DNA of 64,000 nt from Patiria miniata (Eukaryota; Echinodermata; Asteroidea; Valvatida; Asterinidae), in contig NW_024037048.1 of NCBI RefSeq assembly GCF_015706575.1, positions 13,471,512 through 13,535,511 on the forward strand, in the 5' to 3' direction. Below are positions 20,510 to 32,626 of this stretch, in pieces; the stretch's first letter is position 1; each line of letters starts with the position of its first letter. A model generated the notes under the pieces. It had not been told where the DNA came from. It saw nothing but the letters and a program-made list of their open reading frames with translations, and did not search any database. The position numbers were made by a program, and so were the translations under genes.

Positions 20510-22570
20510 GAAAAAAAATAATCCTGGCCATGATGGTTAGTCTTCTCAATTATCCCTTCTAAAAAAATATCCTCCAAGCCATAGTCTCCTCAATTATCCC
20601 TTCTAAAAATATCCTCCTAGCCATGATGGTTAGCCTCCTCAATGATCACATCTAAAAAAATATCTTCCAAGCCGTGATGCTTTGTCTGTTCAATAATCTC
20701 GTCTAAAAAGAATTCCTCCAAGCCATGCTGATTACTTATCCTAAAATATTATCCATTCTAAAAAAAAAATAGCTTCCAAGCCGTGATGGTTTGTGCGTTC
20801 AATAATTTCTTCTAAAAAACAAATCCTCCCATTCATAATAGTTAGTTTCCTCAATTATCCCTTCTTAACAAATATGCTCCAAGCCATGATGGTTGGTCTC
20901 CTCAATTATCCCTTTTAAAACAATATCCTCCAAGCCATAATGGTTTTTATTTCAATAATCCCTTCCAAAAAATCCTCCTAGCCATGATGTTTAGTCTCCT
21001 CAATTTTCCCTTCTAAAATATCCTCCCAGCCGTGGTGATAAGTCTCCTCAATTATCCCTTCTAAAATATATCATCCAAACCATGATGGTTTTCATTTCAA
21101 TAATCTCTTCAAAAAAAATCCTCCTTGCAGTGATGATTAGTCTCCACAATAATTATCCCTTTAGAAAAGATCCACCTATCCATGATGGTTAGTCTCCTTA
21201 ATAATTATCACATCTAAAACATATCCTCCTTGCCAGGATGATAAGTCTCCTCAATTATCCCTTCTAAAAAAATATCCTCCTAGCCATGATGGTTAGTCTC
21301 CTCAATTATCCCTTCTCAATATATCCTCCAAGCCATGATAGTTAGTCTCCTCAATTATCCCTTCTAAAAAATATCCTCCTAGCCATGATGGTTTTCATTT
21401 CAATAATCCCTTCTAAAAAATATCCTCTTAACCGTGATAAGTCACCTCAATTATCCATGTAAAAAAAAACTCCTAGCCGTGGTGATTAGCCTCCTCAATT
21501 ATCCCTTTTCAAAAAAATATCCTCCTAGCAATGATGGTTAATCTCCTCAATGATCACATCTAAAAAATATCCTCCAAGTCCAGATGATTAGTTTCCTCAA
21601 TTATCTCTTCTAAAACATATCCTCCAAGCCATGATGGTTTTTATTTTAATAATCCCCTCTAAAAAATCCTCCTAGCCATGATGGTTTGTCTCCTCAATTA
21701 TCCCTTCTAAAACAATATCCTCCTGGCCATGATGGTTAGTCTCCTTAATTATCCTTTTAAAAAATATCCTCCATGCCATGTTGGTTTTCATTCAATAATC
21801 CCTTCTAAAAAAATCCTCCTAGCCGTGATGATAAGTCTCCTCATTTAACCCTTCTAAAAATATCCTCCTAGCCATGATGGTTAGTCTTCTCAATTATCCC
21901 CTTAAAAAAATATCCTCCAAGTCATGATGATTAGTGTCTTCAATTATCACATCTAAAAGATAACATCCAAGCCATGATGGTTTGTCTGTTCATATAATCA
22001 ATAATAATAATGTTCAATAATCCCTTCTAAAAAGATACCTCCTTGTCATGAGTGTGAGTCTCCGCAATTATCCCTTCTAGAAATTATCCTCCAAGCAATT
22101 ATGGTTAGTCTCCTCAATTATCACATCTAAAAATTAACTTCCAAGCCGTGATGGTTTGTCTGTTCAATAATCTCGTCTGAAAAATATTCTCCAAGCCGTG
22201 ATGTTTTTTATTTCAATAAGCCCTTCTAAATAAATATATCCTCCTAGCCATGATGAGAAGTCTCCTCAATTATTCCTTCTCAAAAATCTCCTCGTCTCCT
22301 CAAAAATCTTCCAAGCCGTGATGGATTGTGTGTTCAATAATCTCTTCTAAAAATATCCTCCTAGCCATGATGGTTTGTCTCCTCATTTATCCCTTCAAAA
22401 AACTATCCTCCGAGCCATGATGGTTTTCATTCAATAATCCCTCTGAAAAATATCCTCCTAACCGTGATGAATAGTCTCCTTAATTATCCCTTCTAAAAAA
22501 TATCGTACAAGCCGTGATGATAAGTCTCCTCGATTATCCCTTCTCAAAAAATATCTTCCAAGAGTTGATG
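20510..22570. repeat. ~50-bp minisatellite array, unit 1
   Basis: About 40 degenerate units of the type ATCCTCCTAGCCATGATGG + TTAGTCTCCTCAATTATCCC + TTCTAAAAAAT, with variants carrying TTTTCATTTCAATAATC. The same array is at 62525-64000. The same unit is in reverse orientation at 34840-35540 and 37950-38490. Confidence 0.9.
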
Positions 22571-23340
22571 TTTGTACAAATTACTCAGGCTTTCTTGTTC
22601 GCCTGAAGAGATTGAAGCAAAAGCTCTCGGATGAATTCACTCATGTATTTGCATGTAGGGTTCCACTCAGCATGCCGCTGAGATTCTGTTGGATATTTGG
22701 ACAAACAGCCATATCGATTTTTGGCCTTTTTTTCGCAAGTTTTTGGTGATTGGTACAGATTTTTACAAATCTGAAATATTTTGTGAGACAAGTTTCAGTT
22801 GACAAACAGATGGTGGCTTACTAGAGCCAAACCGGTGCGCTGATTCCCTATCCGGAAAATAAATCTTTATTGAACGACTGTAACTTGACTGCGGTAGTCC
22901 AGCTGTAATGTTTGCGCCTCTACTTCCTTGGTATGAGATCGATTTCCCTCACTAATGCAGAAACTGTATGCTCATTATGACTCCTATTGCCATAAGTTCA
23001 AGCATCCTTGAACCAGTTAGAGGAACATAGGATCAATTGCTCACAATCTTAAGTATGATGCAGCACAACTTACTTTTGAACTTTTAGCTTAGTTGATGCT
23101 ATACATTTGACCAAAACAGATAAATTAAAGGGATTATTTTTATGGTTCTTGTCACTGAATTTCGTTGCTAACACACGTTAATAGTCTGCCCACCGGCACA
23201 CTATTTCGAAAACGTCTTCAGTTTTTTAAGACGATATATCTTGTCGGATATAACACTATACAAACACGAAATAATTCAGTGTCAAAAACAAAGCTGTTCA
23301 GACTCGACTGGTTTTGAATCAAATTTTGGGAGCATTTTTT
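22571..23340. other. No gene recognised
   Basis: AT-rich spacer between the minisatellite and the second leader block. No conserved frame. A short stretch (near 22660 and 24362) with GGTTCCACTCAGCATGCC is shared with the flank of the MITE at 24010. Confidence 0.4.
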
Positions 23341-24009
23341 TAAAGAGCTCATTACATCAAGTTCCCTGCTGTGATTCAGAATAGTTGAAATTGATCGGGA
23401 TTCGCACTTATTCAAAATAATTCACGCACTTGTAATAGTTCAGGTACATTACTGCGTTAACATTTTGGTTTAAAGAAAACAATCTTGCGAAAGTTCGACT
23501 CTTTATATAGGTATGATCAACCACCCCCTGATTTTCTGCCTCGTTTTTTCCCTGTTTAATTTCTCATTTTAATTTTTAAACATGAAATCCTGATTCGATG
23601 TACTCACATTGTATTCCGGCAATCACTCAAACTAATTCAGGTTGAAGAGTTATGGAGAAGTTGGTCACGGAAGAACGTTCATCAGGAAATCCGGACAACT
23701 CAAACATGCCTGTCTTATTTTGTGTTATCATTTATGTGGATGCTCAGTACCCTTTGAACTTTGTTGTTAAACTGTGTCATTTCGCTAGAGTTCACAGTGC
23801 GCCATTCCGGTTTGATCATCAAGTTATATTCAAGCACTGCAGGATGAACGTGTAACTGAATATAGAGGGCGCAAATACAAACGGACCGGATCGTGATGAT
23901 GCACACAATTTTATTCAAGTTCAAATTGCTTTATCCAGTTGGATTCATTTGTAGCAATCATGTACAGCGTTGATGTCTGTGCACATTATTCGTCCCTTCT
24001 GTTCTCTGT

Positions 24010-24322
24010 CAAGGGCGGATCCAGAACACAATTGTTTGGGGGGTAGCCCCCCCCCCCCCAAAAAAAATGGGTCCCCGGAAAGTGGGTCCAAAAAATCACG
24101 GCGTGGGGTTCAGGGCCCGCTTAATCATGGGCCCCGAATTTTTTGTAATTGTAAATGCTCTGTGGCGATCTGAGGAAATTTCTGACCACTTTAACCATTT
24201 TTGTTTCGAAAAGATGGTAGTGTACCCAGTGCCTGCCTTTATTGCGACGTCACTTAAAAATCAAAATTGTTGGGTTTTTTTTTGGGGGGGGGGCATGGTC
24301 CCCCCCCCCGGATCCGCCTTGT
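24010..24322. mobile_element. MITE, GGATCC-terminus family, copy 2
   Basis: About 313 bp with termini CAAGGGCGGATCCAG and CCGGATCCGCCTTG, closely related to 4535-4862. The flanking 8-mers TTCTCTGT and TCCGCTGT match at 6 of 8 bases, fitting an 8-bp target duplication. Homopolymer G and C tracts border the conserved core. Confidence 0.7.
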
Positions 24323-25138
24323 CCGCTGTTCGTCTTAAAATATGAAGCACAAGCTCTGTTTGCATGCAGGGTTCCACTCAGCATGCCACTTAGATTCCGT
24401 TGAATATTTTCTTGAAATGGCGATAGTAGTATTTGCTGAATACTTTGAAAGTGTTTGGTCAGTTGGTACAGAAATAATAATAAAAAATTTTTTTTTTTCG
24501 TGAGAAGCAACAAAATGGCTTAAAAACTTAAGAAGGTCGCAACTAACCTGTTGAAGTTTCAGCTCAGTGGATACTATCATTGAGAAAAAAGCAGAGAAAA
24601 CGTATGCACTATTTTGTTGGATCTCGTTACTTGATTCCGTGCTTTATAACACCTTAACTATTTTTTTTAATTTTAAAAACACCTGCAAAGTTTTCAACCG
24701 ATATATCAGGCGAAATACTTTCATCGGGTATTTAATACCAGTCTTATCTTCACTCTCAGCATTGCAAGGTTTCTGTCATTAAATGTACTTTTCCGGGCAA
24801 TTGTAAATGATCCTACGTGGCCTTAAATTCTTTTTGCATACAGATTTCTCTCAGAAAATCTGGGCATTTGTTTTGGAAGTTACTGCGTTTGATTCGAAAA
24901 TAGGCCTATTAAATCCTTTAAAGAAGACATGAATATTGTTGCTCGTGCGTGGGTCTGTTCAGGGCCGTTGCATGTAGGACGCATTCCGCTATATAATCAA
25001 ACCAGATCGCATTTCGCCCGACAGAGATTTTGATCTGGGGGTGTTTTACTTGTGAAATTCAGCTATGCTTCCCAAACAGCCCCCAAGATATCTCCCAGAG
25101 GATTTTCAATGAATCATTTTCGTTGGTATTATTTCCAG

Positions 25139-25200
25139 CTCGCAATCTGCTGAGTGTTGAGGATTCCCTTCGTGATAGAATTCAAGAACGTTACATCGAG
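25139..25200 (+). other. Second leader exon candidate of C1q gene
   Basis: A 62-nt stretch between atttccag and gtgagtgtct, homologous to 20310-20370. An open frame reads NLLSVEDSLRDRIQERYIE with no ATG. It may be an alternative or additional leader exon for the C1q gene 2.4 kb downstream. Confidence 0.5.
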
Positions 25201-25509
25201 GTGAGTGTCTGTTATTTGACATTTTCCTCACTCAATCATCAGAACAGAGCAGTGATTTGGGTGGGAGACTGTATTTTTTCTCCATATTTAAACATCTTTT
25301 GGTCAAAATTTTAACAGAAAACATCGCTCGAGTGATATTCCCTCCCTATAACACCCACCGTAGAACTGTGCCAGACATTTTGGCCTGCAGTCTTTGCAAA
25401 TTCCTCGTTAAACGCATCAGGGTGCCTCGAACTTATAGCGGAAATTTCCTTCACATTTTTTTTTATGCAGGTACATCAGTTGGCAAAAAAAGAGAACTAA
25501 GATGAAAAC

Positions 25510-26705
25510 AAATATTGATCACACCAATATTTAGTTGCTGTGTAATCAGATTCTTTGGAATTTTTCTTCTTTTATTTATTTTTTTAAATCGGAATTGTGT
25601 TCGCAACCATTGTCCTAATTTATTCTTTCTTGATCGTTGATCACTTTGTAATTCGTTTGTGATTGTTTACCACGTTCGGGAATCATAACATAAAGGTTTT
25701 TCCGTCCAATTTCGCAATTTGTTCGTCCAATAAGAGAGACTGTTCATTACACTGCAAAAGGTCGCATTTAGCGTATTCGATTTTTTTATAAATATTTTAC
25801 ACCCACCAAAGCGTGTAGGCAACTTTTTCGTGCAAAAGAAAATCCATTTCTTTTGTTCTTTTGTTGGTTTTCGATTTTGCACTGAGTGTCGGCGAATCTG
25901 TAAGAGGAAGTATTCATTTTCAACGAAAGTGCAATGGAATAAGGAGTTCATTTAATTTGCAGTTTGCAATTATATGATTTTTAATTTTTGCAACAATTAA
26001 CAAACTGGTCACTTGTCCTTACATAAAAACCTGTATTTTGACATAGTATTATATCGGCGAGTGTTCTAAATGTGTTTCCTTCTATCACTTTGACACTTTA
26101 CATTGATACAGTTCTGTTCTGCTTTTTTCATATTCCCTTCCCAGGCATTCCAATCTTTGAAATAGCTGTAGATTCCTTAATCCAAACTTTTCAAAAGCCA
26201 TGTCATTTTATACTCTGTTGTATCACTATAACACAATATCTTGCTCATGCAACTTCCAAATATCATTGAACTGTGTTGCTTTTGTAAACGTATGCATCAA
26301 AGTGAATTCCCGAGCGGGACTGAAATTCAAAGCACAAGAAATTCAATGCACAAGTCACGTAATGTGTTGCTTACTTTTCAAGCGTGAATGAAGAATACCC
26401 TCAAATATTTTGAGCTGTCGCTATTAAAGTTCAACCGGGTGTGAAAAGGTCTGCATGTTTTATGCGATTTTGAATAAAAATGTTTTATTATTATTATTAG
26501 CAAAGTATGAAATTGGACGCAGGGAACCCTATAATATTTCATAGTGAATAAAAGTGTTCATTTCTGCTTTAAAACTCATAGTGAACTGGAGTTAAAAGTA
26601 AATTTGCCTGGACAAGTGCAACAAAAGCTTAGAATGCAACAGACTTTTGACCGAGTTACTAAGTCTCAAAAAAAGATTCATGACTTCACAAAAATTAATT
26701 TGAAA
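25510..26705. other. No gene recognised
   Basis: AT-rich sequence in the presumed large leader intron. No counterpart elsewhere in the window and no supported frame. Confidence 0.5.
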
Positions 26706-27561
26706 AAAAAAAATTGTTTCAATAATAACGTGTAAACAAATTGAAAGCTTATCTCACGAATCAGTCAACTCGAGAGAAATTAACAATGTGACATTAAAAC
26801 AGGTTGTTTTTCTTGACGAATTCGGCCGAGAAAACCTACTATTTTAATTACTTGACCCTAATAACTTGGTGAGTATCCTGCTTTTGGGTGGCAATGTATC
26901 CCAATGAGAAAAAAATCTCACTCATTTATCTTAATTGATAATAAAATCGTATTCCTGACTAAAGTGTAAACTTAACCAGTATTCGTTTGTATGTTTTTTT
27001 TTTAGCCTACACTGAATTCCTTGTGATCTCTTCTTGGACCTGATCTTCAAGAACGAACCATCGAGGTGGGTGTGGTGAGGTTTGATTAATGATTCTATCA
27101 GGACCGGGGAAGGGGCAAGATGTAATCCATCCCCCCCCCCCCCTCAAAAAAGAAAAAAATACTACAGCTCCGGAACGCTTCGCCCTATCGGAATGCATTT
27201 TGGTGACCTTTCCTAACTCTTATTGGCGGGCGAAATAAAAAAAAATCGATTCGATGAGTTGCCATGACAACCGGTTTTATAAACTAGGCTTTTCATAAAT
27301 GTTAGCCCCTTGACCCCTCATACGCCACTGTTATATAACAAAGAAAACATTCTTTGAACAATAATTCCTCCAATCTCATGTTTTTGGGGGTTTTTTTTCC
27401 TTCAAATCTGACGGCGGATTGTCATGAATTTTAGACTAGTTAAGTTCTCCTTTTCATCAAACCTCAATATTTTTCTCTACTCTTCCCTATTTTAAAAACT
27501 ATTTTATTGAAAAAAATTCTCACCTGATTTGTTTCAGTTTAATGATTTGTTTATATACAGA

Positions 27562-28362
27562 ATGAAGATCTTCGTGGCAACCGTTCTTTCAATCGCCCTC
27601 CTTCTGGGTAACTCCGTCAACCTCCGAGCTTCCGTTACTGGGCCGGTTGCCTCGGACGGTGATGGTCCTGCGTCTCAGGCGTGTCCGATGTGCTGCCAGG
27701 GGCCGGCTGCAATTCCCGGCATACCAGGTCTGCCTGGGTCCTTAGGTCAACCAGGGTCAAAGGGCGAGCCAGGTCAAAAGGGTGATATTGGACAGAGTGG
27801 ACCTATGGGTGAGCGTGGAGCAGCTGGGCCTCAAGGGGACGAAGGCATAGGCCAGCCCGGAAAAATTGGTCCAAGAGGAGTCCCAGGTGTTGTAGGGCCA
27901 ACGGGAGAAACTGGTATCAAAGGTCAAAAGGGTGAGCCAGGGGAGGCACCAGACGACTCCAACCAGCGGGTAGCATTCACCGTGGTGAGGACGAGCGACT
28001 CGGATGCCTCTACGAGTCTCGACACCCGTTTGCCCTTCCAGGCGACCGAGACGCTTCTGCCGGGTACCAGCTTCGATCTCGAGACCGGCACGTTCACGTG
28101 TGGTGTGCCGGGCACCTACGTGTTCATGTTTTCTGTGAACAAATATCATTCCAGCAGCAGCCTGTACGTTAATCTCCGGAAGAACGGCGACGCGGTTGTC
28201 TCTGGCCGTAGCAATGATTCAAGTCACAATGAGCAGGTGTCTGGGAGCGCGGTGGTGGTTCTGCAGCGTGGAGATACGATGTATCTCACGATGTGGGGTA
28301 GGGCGGAGAGTAGTTCCTGGCACCACACCTCATTCAGTGGCTTCCTCCTTTACCCCGAATAA
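27562..28362 (+). CDS. Secreted collagen-like C1q-domain protein, copy 2
   Basis: A 266-residue paralog of the protein at 841-1641. It has the identical signal peptide and Cys motif, the same Gly-X-Y stalk with one interruption, and the same C1q core [13 protein letters not shown]. Sixteen of the 18 replacements fall in residues 145-255: 145, 146, 153, 193, 196, 200, 202, 204, 214, 216, 223, 245, 249, 251, 253 and 255. The open frame extends upstream without ATG to 27529, but the acceptor at 27537 and the signal peptide place the start at 27562. Its leader holds a short upstream frame (27542-27565) overlapping the start. Probably transcribed from the promoter at 18.8 kb. Confidence 0.93.
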   Translation: MKIFVATVLSIALLLGNSVNLRASVTGPVASDGDGPASQACPMCCQGPAAIPGIPGLPGSLGQPGSKGEPGQKGDIGQSGPMGERGAAGPQGDEGIGQPGKIGPRGVPGVVGPTGETGIKGQKGEPGEAPDDSNQRVAFTVVRTSDSDASTSLDTRLPFQATETLLPGTSFDLETGTFTCGVPGTYVFMFSVNKYHSSSSLYVNLRKNGDAVVSGRSNDSSHNEQVSGSAVVVLQRGDTMYLTMWGRAESSSWHHTSFSGFLLYPE

Positions 28363-28412
28363 ACACAATCCAACACATAAAGATACACGAGCATCGTGAT
28401 GCTGATTTTTTT
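28358..28412 (+). terminator. Poly(A) signal overlapping the C1q stop codon, copy 2
   Basis: AATAAA at 28358-28363 overlaps the TAA stop. A GT/T-rich stretch follows at about 28394-28412, as in copy 1. Confidence 0.6.
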
Positions 28413-29599
28413 TAATCGCTTTCCATTTTGCCGAAACAATAACCAATGAATTAAAAGAAATAATGATCAATGACAATGTCACAGCATATTATTATTAATG
28501 TTTTTGCATTGCGCATGCGGTGATCTGTATACAACAATAGATTTGCCATTTTTTTTTACTTTTTGCATAACAAAATATTTAGCTTCATGCATGAGTATTG
28601 AAATATAGTGAAAAGTATGCGTTAAGTTTGTTGACAACGATTTTTTTCATTGTGTTGATTGTAGGCCAATAGGGAAGTATTTTGATGGAATTCTTTTTTC
28701 AAAGGAAGCTGGGTCATTATTTTTTTTTTAGAAACAAAAGATTTGCTATATAAAAGCAGTGCCACCATGTATCCAGAAATGTTAACAACTAAAAAAAAAT
28801 TGTGTTTATGGTGTTTTCTCGACCAACCTGAATTTTTTAGGCCAAGTTTCTGACCGCCATTTTTTTTTATTGCCACACTTGGTCAACATATAAAATAACG
28901 TGTTTTTTTCCCGAAAATAAATGCAACTTATTTGTAGTATTGGGTATTTAAAATAGATTAATTAAACACAATAACTGTATCCTAATTGAAGCAAACAAAG
29001 TATAAAAGACATACAGACAGACAAACAAAATATTTTGCTACATACCTGGATAATTTTAGGGCGTTTACTGTAACATGTTATTTTCTTTGCCTTATGTTCC
29101 CTGTATGCCCAGCACAGATAATGTCAATTAAATCAAACCCCTGCATGTATCAATTTTTATTTCATGTCACGAAAAAAGTCTCGAGTGATTAAATCTGATT
29201 TTCTTATAGACTTTAAGCTTGGCATTTGGATTAACAATTGTTTGAAATATTCAAATGCTCTTCAAAGCAATTAGAACACACTGGATTTTATGAAATGATT
29301 GCATTATTTTAAACGTTACAATATGTGAGAATTATGTAAAAGTAACAATTGACTGGCTATGAAACAGTATGCATAAAACCTCATTCTGAGGATTACCAAA
29401 AGCACCACCATTGTTGATAAATACTCTCTTTTTTCGCTTGGCTTCGTTATGAAAAAAACAACATGATTTTAATTACTTTCAGTTGAAACAGAAACGTGCC
29501 TACAAGTAATGAAAAAAGTGGAGTTGGCTGTTGTTTTTAAAGCCCGCAAAAGTGCGACAAGTGTTTCTTGATTAACAGACTCCAAATTATTTGAAGACT
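28413..29599. other. AT-rich intergenic, nothing recognised, unit 2
   Basis: Counterpart of 1693-2864. No frame is conserved between the two copies. Confidence 0.55.
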
Positions 29600-29814
29600 T
29601 TTATTGTTCTTAATCAGCATTACTTGATTGCATTCAAGAAACTCACTTTGAAAACATCAGTGAAAAAGTGAGCCCGTTAGATGGTAAAGAAACAATCTCA
29701 ACGAAATCAATCAAAACAAAGCACAAATTCCATTCAAGTGAGGAGGGTCTTTCAACTGGTTGGAATTGTCCTTTGTCACTTTATCATTTCAAGTGAATTT
29801 CTTTGTATTGACTT

Positions 29815-29929
29815 TTATTTGGATGCCATATTTGGCATCCCTGCTGACAGCATATCCTTGGATAATGTCTCCAGCCGGCACATGTACATGTAAGCTGAAC
29901 AAGTACGCTTCCTGGGAATAGGTAGACTC
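29815..29929 (-). pseudogene. SLC12 cotransporter last exon, copy 2
   Basis: Same exon as 3080-3194: the acceptor ttgcag is intact and it reads in phase 2 as (M)SLPIPRKRTCSAYMYMCRL, ETLSKD and a short divergent tail with TAA. A candidate poly(A) signal follows at 29600-29605. The exon itself is undamaged, but the upstream exons of the cluster carry lesions. Confidence 0.75.
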
Positions 29930-30345
29930 CTGCAAGAAATCAAAGAAAAGGTTATAATGGACCCTTCCTGCATGTCAATCAACAGTGCACATTGGCCAAT
30001 CAGATCACCACTTGTGATCAGGTGGCCACAGTAGCTCAGTCAGACTGGGTCACAAGCACTGTTAGATCTATTGCTCACCCTGCCCCCATTTTTTGCACCA
30101 GCGGTTAACACCCCCCCCCCCCCCCCCCCAAGTATTCTGTAAAGAGTGCCCTTTTTACACAAGTAACTTTTTAGTTTTTACACAAGTGTCCTTAGTTTTG
30201 TTTAAAAAGTTTCTTGTTTCGCCAGCGGCTTGTTAAGAATTTTTGGTATTTCGTGTGAACGTCAGCAATTGTGCCGCCATGAAAAGCGCCACCCATTGAC
30301 CTACCGCCATTTGCGAGTTAACCACGCCCCTTTGACAACTCTATA

Positions 30346-30520
30346 AGCCTTTTTGCCGATACCGCCATCTTTGAATTATTGTTTTTCTGGGGGGGGGGAG
30401 GCATTACAGTGAAAATACGTCTCATCATGCAACTGTAGCTGAGAATGATGGGATGACTTTTCATTGTAATGCCCTCCCCCCCCCCCCCCATTTCAAAATG
30501 GCGGTATCCGCAAAACGGCT
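30346..30520. mobile_element. Foldback MITE with poly-G/poly-C arms, copy 2
   Basis: Counterpart of 3605-3773 at the same intronic position, so the insertion predates the unit duplication. The homopolymer lengths differ. Confidence 0.6.
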
Positions 30521-30680
30521 CATTGAATTTTGTACGTCATTTTTTGTTTGTCTCAGATTTTGGCGTTCTGCGTCCATTTGTATATCATGTTTAGACAATA
30601 TTTTACAAGCTGCGTTGACGCAATTCCACCGTGATAGGTTAATTGTCCGATAGTGGCCATTATCGCCGGTTTGTACTTAC

Positions 30681-30748
30681 ATGACAATGAGCTGAGCCTC
30701 CTGGGAATGTTGGTGAAGCAATTCACGGATCCGCATCTGTCTGTTGGT
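30681..30748 (-). pseudogene. SLC12 penultimate exon, unit 2, intact frame
   Basis: 68 nt from ttttcag|ACC to AT|gtaagt on the minus strand. It reads TNRQMRIRELLHQHSQEAQL then IV(M). Start phase 0, end phase 2, joining the last exon as IVMSLP. This is the conserved SLC12 stretch before MSLP. The exon is intact, but the partner B exon at 31222-31540 is damaged. Confidence 0.78.
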
Positions 30749-31221
30749 CTGAAAATAAAAAAAAGATTTCAGGCGAAAAAAATTGATGATTTATTGATGT
30801 TTACTAAAAAGTCGAGTTCCATGCACTTGGCAAATCAAATGAACTGAGAGTTGTACGAAAAATGGATTGAAAGTGATCAATCTCATTATTGAAAATCAGA
30901 CTCCAGAATGTCAAAGGTTGGACCCAATTAACAGATGTTGCAAGACTGGACTTAAAATCACAAAAACCAGGGACTAAGCGTAAAGTGGACACTAGGAAAG
31001 CTTAGTTTAAGTGTATTATCTCCATGCATGGACAAAAGAGGGCGCTTTATAGTCAAACAAGCAGAAGCCGGAATGAGGGACACTTCACTGGTTCACTCAT
31101 GCTGGTTATTGTGTATTTGGTACCAGCATTTATAAGCCATGATGGCACCCAAATGGCCCTCGTTTATAGTTTTCTCTGTGGGGGGGGGGGGGGGTGCTTG
31201 AGTGCAAGAAGGAGATTCTAC

Positions 31222-31540
31222 CTTCTCGTTGAGCGTAGTGACTTCTTCCTTGCTGATCTTCCAAGGAAACTTCTCCGTGGTCTCCCCTGCTTCCTCATCC
31301 AGCATCCAGGGTTTGGACAGCTCCTTGAACCGTCTCAGGCTCTACTCCTTGGGCTTCTTGTTCAGGTCCGGGATGACCTCCACGTCCAAGCAGTTGATGC
31401 GGAACTGGCTAAGCATGTTGGCCATGTTCATCTTCTCCCTGTCCATTTGCTCCTTCTTGCAGTGGCGGCAAAGACGTGCAGCCTGCATTTCTCCCAGTTG
31501 GATTTCAAGGAGATGAGGTTGGGATGAGTAGGGTCAATCT
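31222..31540 (-). pseudogene. SLC12 B exon, copy B1, damaged
   Basis: Homologous to the exon reading GLTLLIPHLISMKSNWEKCK, LRVFATTSKKEQ, MLSKFRINCSDVEVIPDLNK, KPKE, then LRRFKELSKPWMLDEEAGET and TEKFPWKISKEEVTTLNEK. This is the cytoplasmic C-terminal domain of Na-K-Cl type SLC12 transporters. Lesions: a 1-base loss at the 5' edge, a 1-base loss around ATTSKK, and TAG after KPKE. Donor AAG|gtagaa is intact. Confidence 0.75.
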
Positions 31541-32626
31541 GGGGGGGGGGGGGGGTTCACAAACAAAAATTATACAGAGCATTATTTCCCTTTGACATAA
31601 AGCATGTGTTTCCTTCGACATGCAGCCATCCAGAATAACCTGAGAGATCTCTGAAAGGCTCCCTGAAATGAATAGGACACTGAAACAAAATAATAAAGCC
31701 AACCAAGAACAAAAAGTGTGGTGGCGCGCGCGTCGATTTTAATCATGCGCGTCAATCTTTTTTTCCCAAAATGTTTCGCGGTAGCTCCGACAGCGCCCTC
31801 TATTGCCGCATCTCCTCAATTTTTTTTTAACAAAGAGCACCAAGGAATGGGAAATTGCTAGAGAGCACAATCGAGAGCACCAAGGCAAATTATGGAGGAC
31901 ACCAATGTACATGAGGACACCAAAAAAGCAAAATAGTACCCCACCTTGGGCCAAGTTCGCGCAAGGACTATAGTTGACCAATGGTTAACTAACGTTTGCC
32001 CGAACTCTGTCTAGTCGACGGTGATTGACTACGCTAGTCGACTATTTGGAACCAGCCTACTGGGGTTGGTTGCTTCGCTGGTAACCAATAGCCGTGCGTA
32101 TTCATAACGCTAGCAGAGAGCCAGGATCCAGAAGTTTTGCGATGACATTTTGACCAGCATTTGACTAGAGACGTTCGCACGTTGCTATCAGTGCGCAGGC
32201 GTAAGGTACGTCACAAATCAACCACTAGTCGACTAATGGTCCTTGCCCGAACTTGGCCTTGTCTGTACAATCCAAGCTTGAAAAAAAAAAAAGCAAAAAA
32301 AAAAAAGCCACGTCCCCACGTCAATTCCGGAACTTTGGTCTGACCAGAGACCAACTATTTTTTTTTGGTCTACATATAAGAAAAAACTGTGTGGTAGGGT
32401 AGGTAAAAATCTGTTTTTGGGGGGGGGGGGTTGACATTTCTATAGCCTGAAAATATAAGGTGGGATGATTGTCATTAAAATTTACTTTTTTTCTCTATTT
32501 TGCATGCATTAGTTAACATGTGAATCATTCTGCACTTCTGACCAACTTACACAAAAATAAAAATAAAGTTTATAGTTTTCACTGTGGTGGGGGGGGGGGT
32601 GCTTGAGCGCAAGGAGGAGATTCTAC

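Larger units (their letters stand above)
1..22560. repeat. Segmental duplication, unit 1
   Basis: This stretch is collinear with 26706-64000. Matching landmarks are the C1q coding exon, SLC12 last exon, Penelope element, endophilin exons, SINE, promoter, leader exon and ~50-bp minisatellite. The copies differ by scattered substitutions, small indels and private transposon insertions, so they are neither identical nor recent sequencing duplicates. The left end is cut by the window. It could be a true tandem duplication or two haplotypes joined by the assembler. The promoter-to-coding-exon order between the units favours a real tandem array. Confidence 0.85.

Noticed and set aside
20510..22570. 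CRISPR-like array
   Set aside because: Units are degenerate head-to-tail minisatellite repeats with no unique spacers, in a eukaryotic context.
31024..31527. Plus-strand frame reading LLGLLVQVRDDLHVQAV and similar in all tandem copies
   Set aside because: Reverse-strand shadow of the SLC12 B exon; the minus strand gives the recognised transporter sequence.
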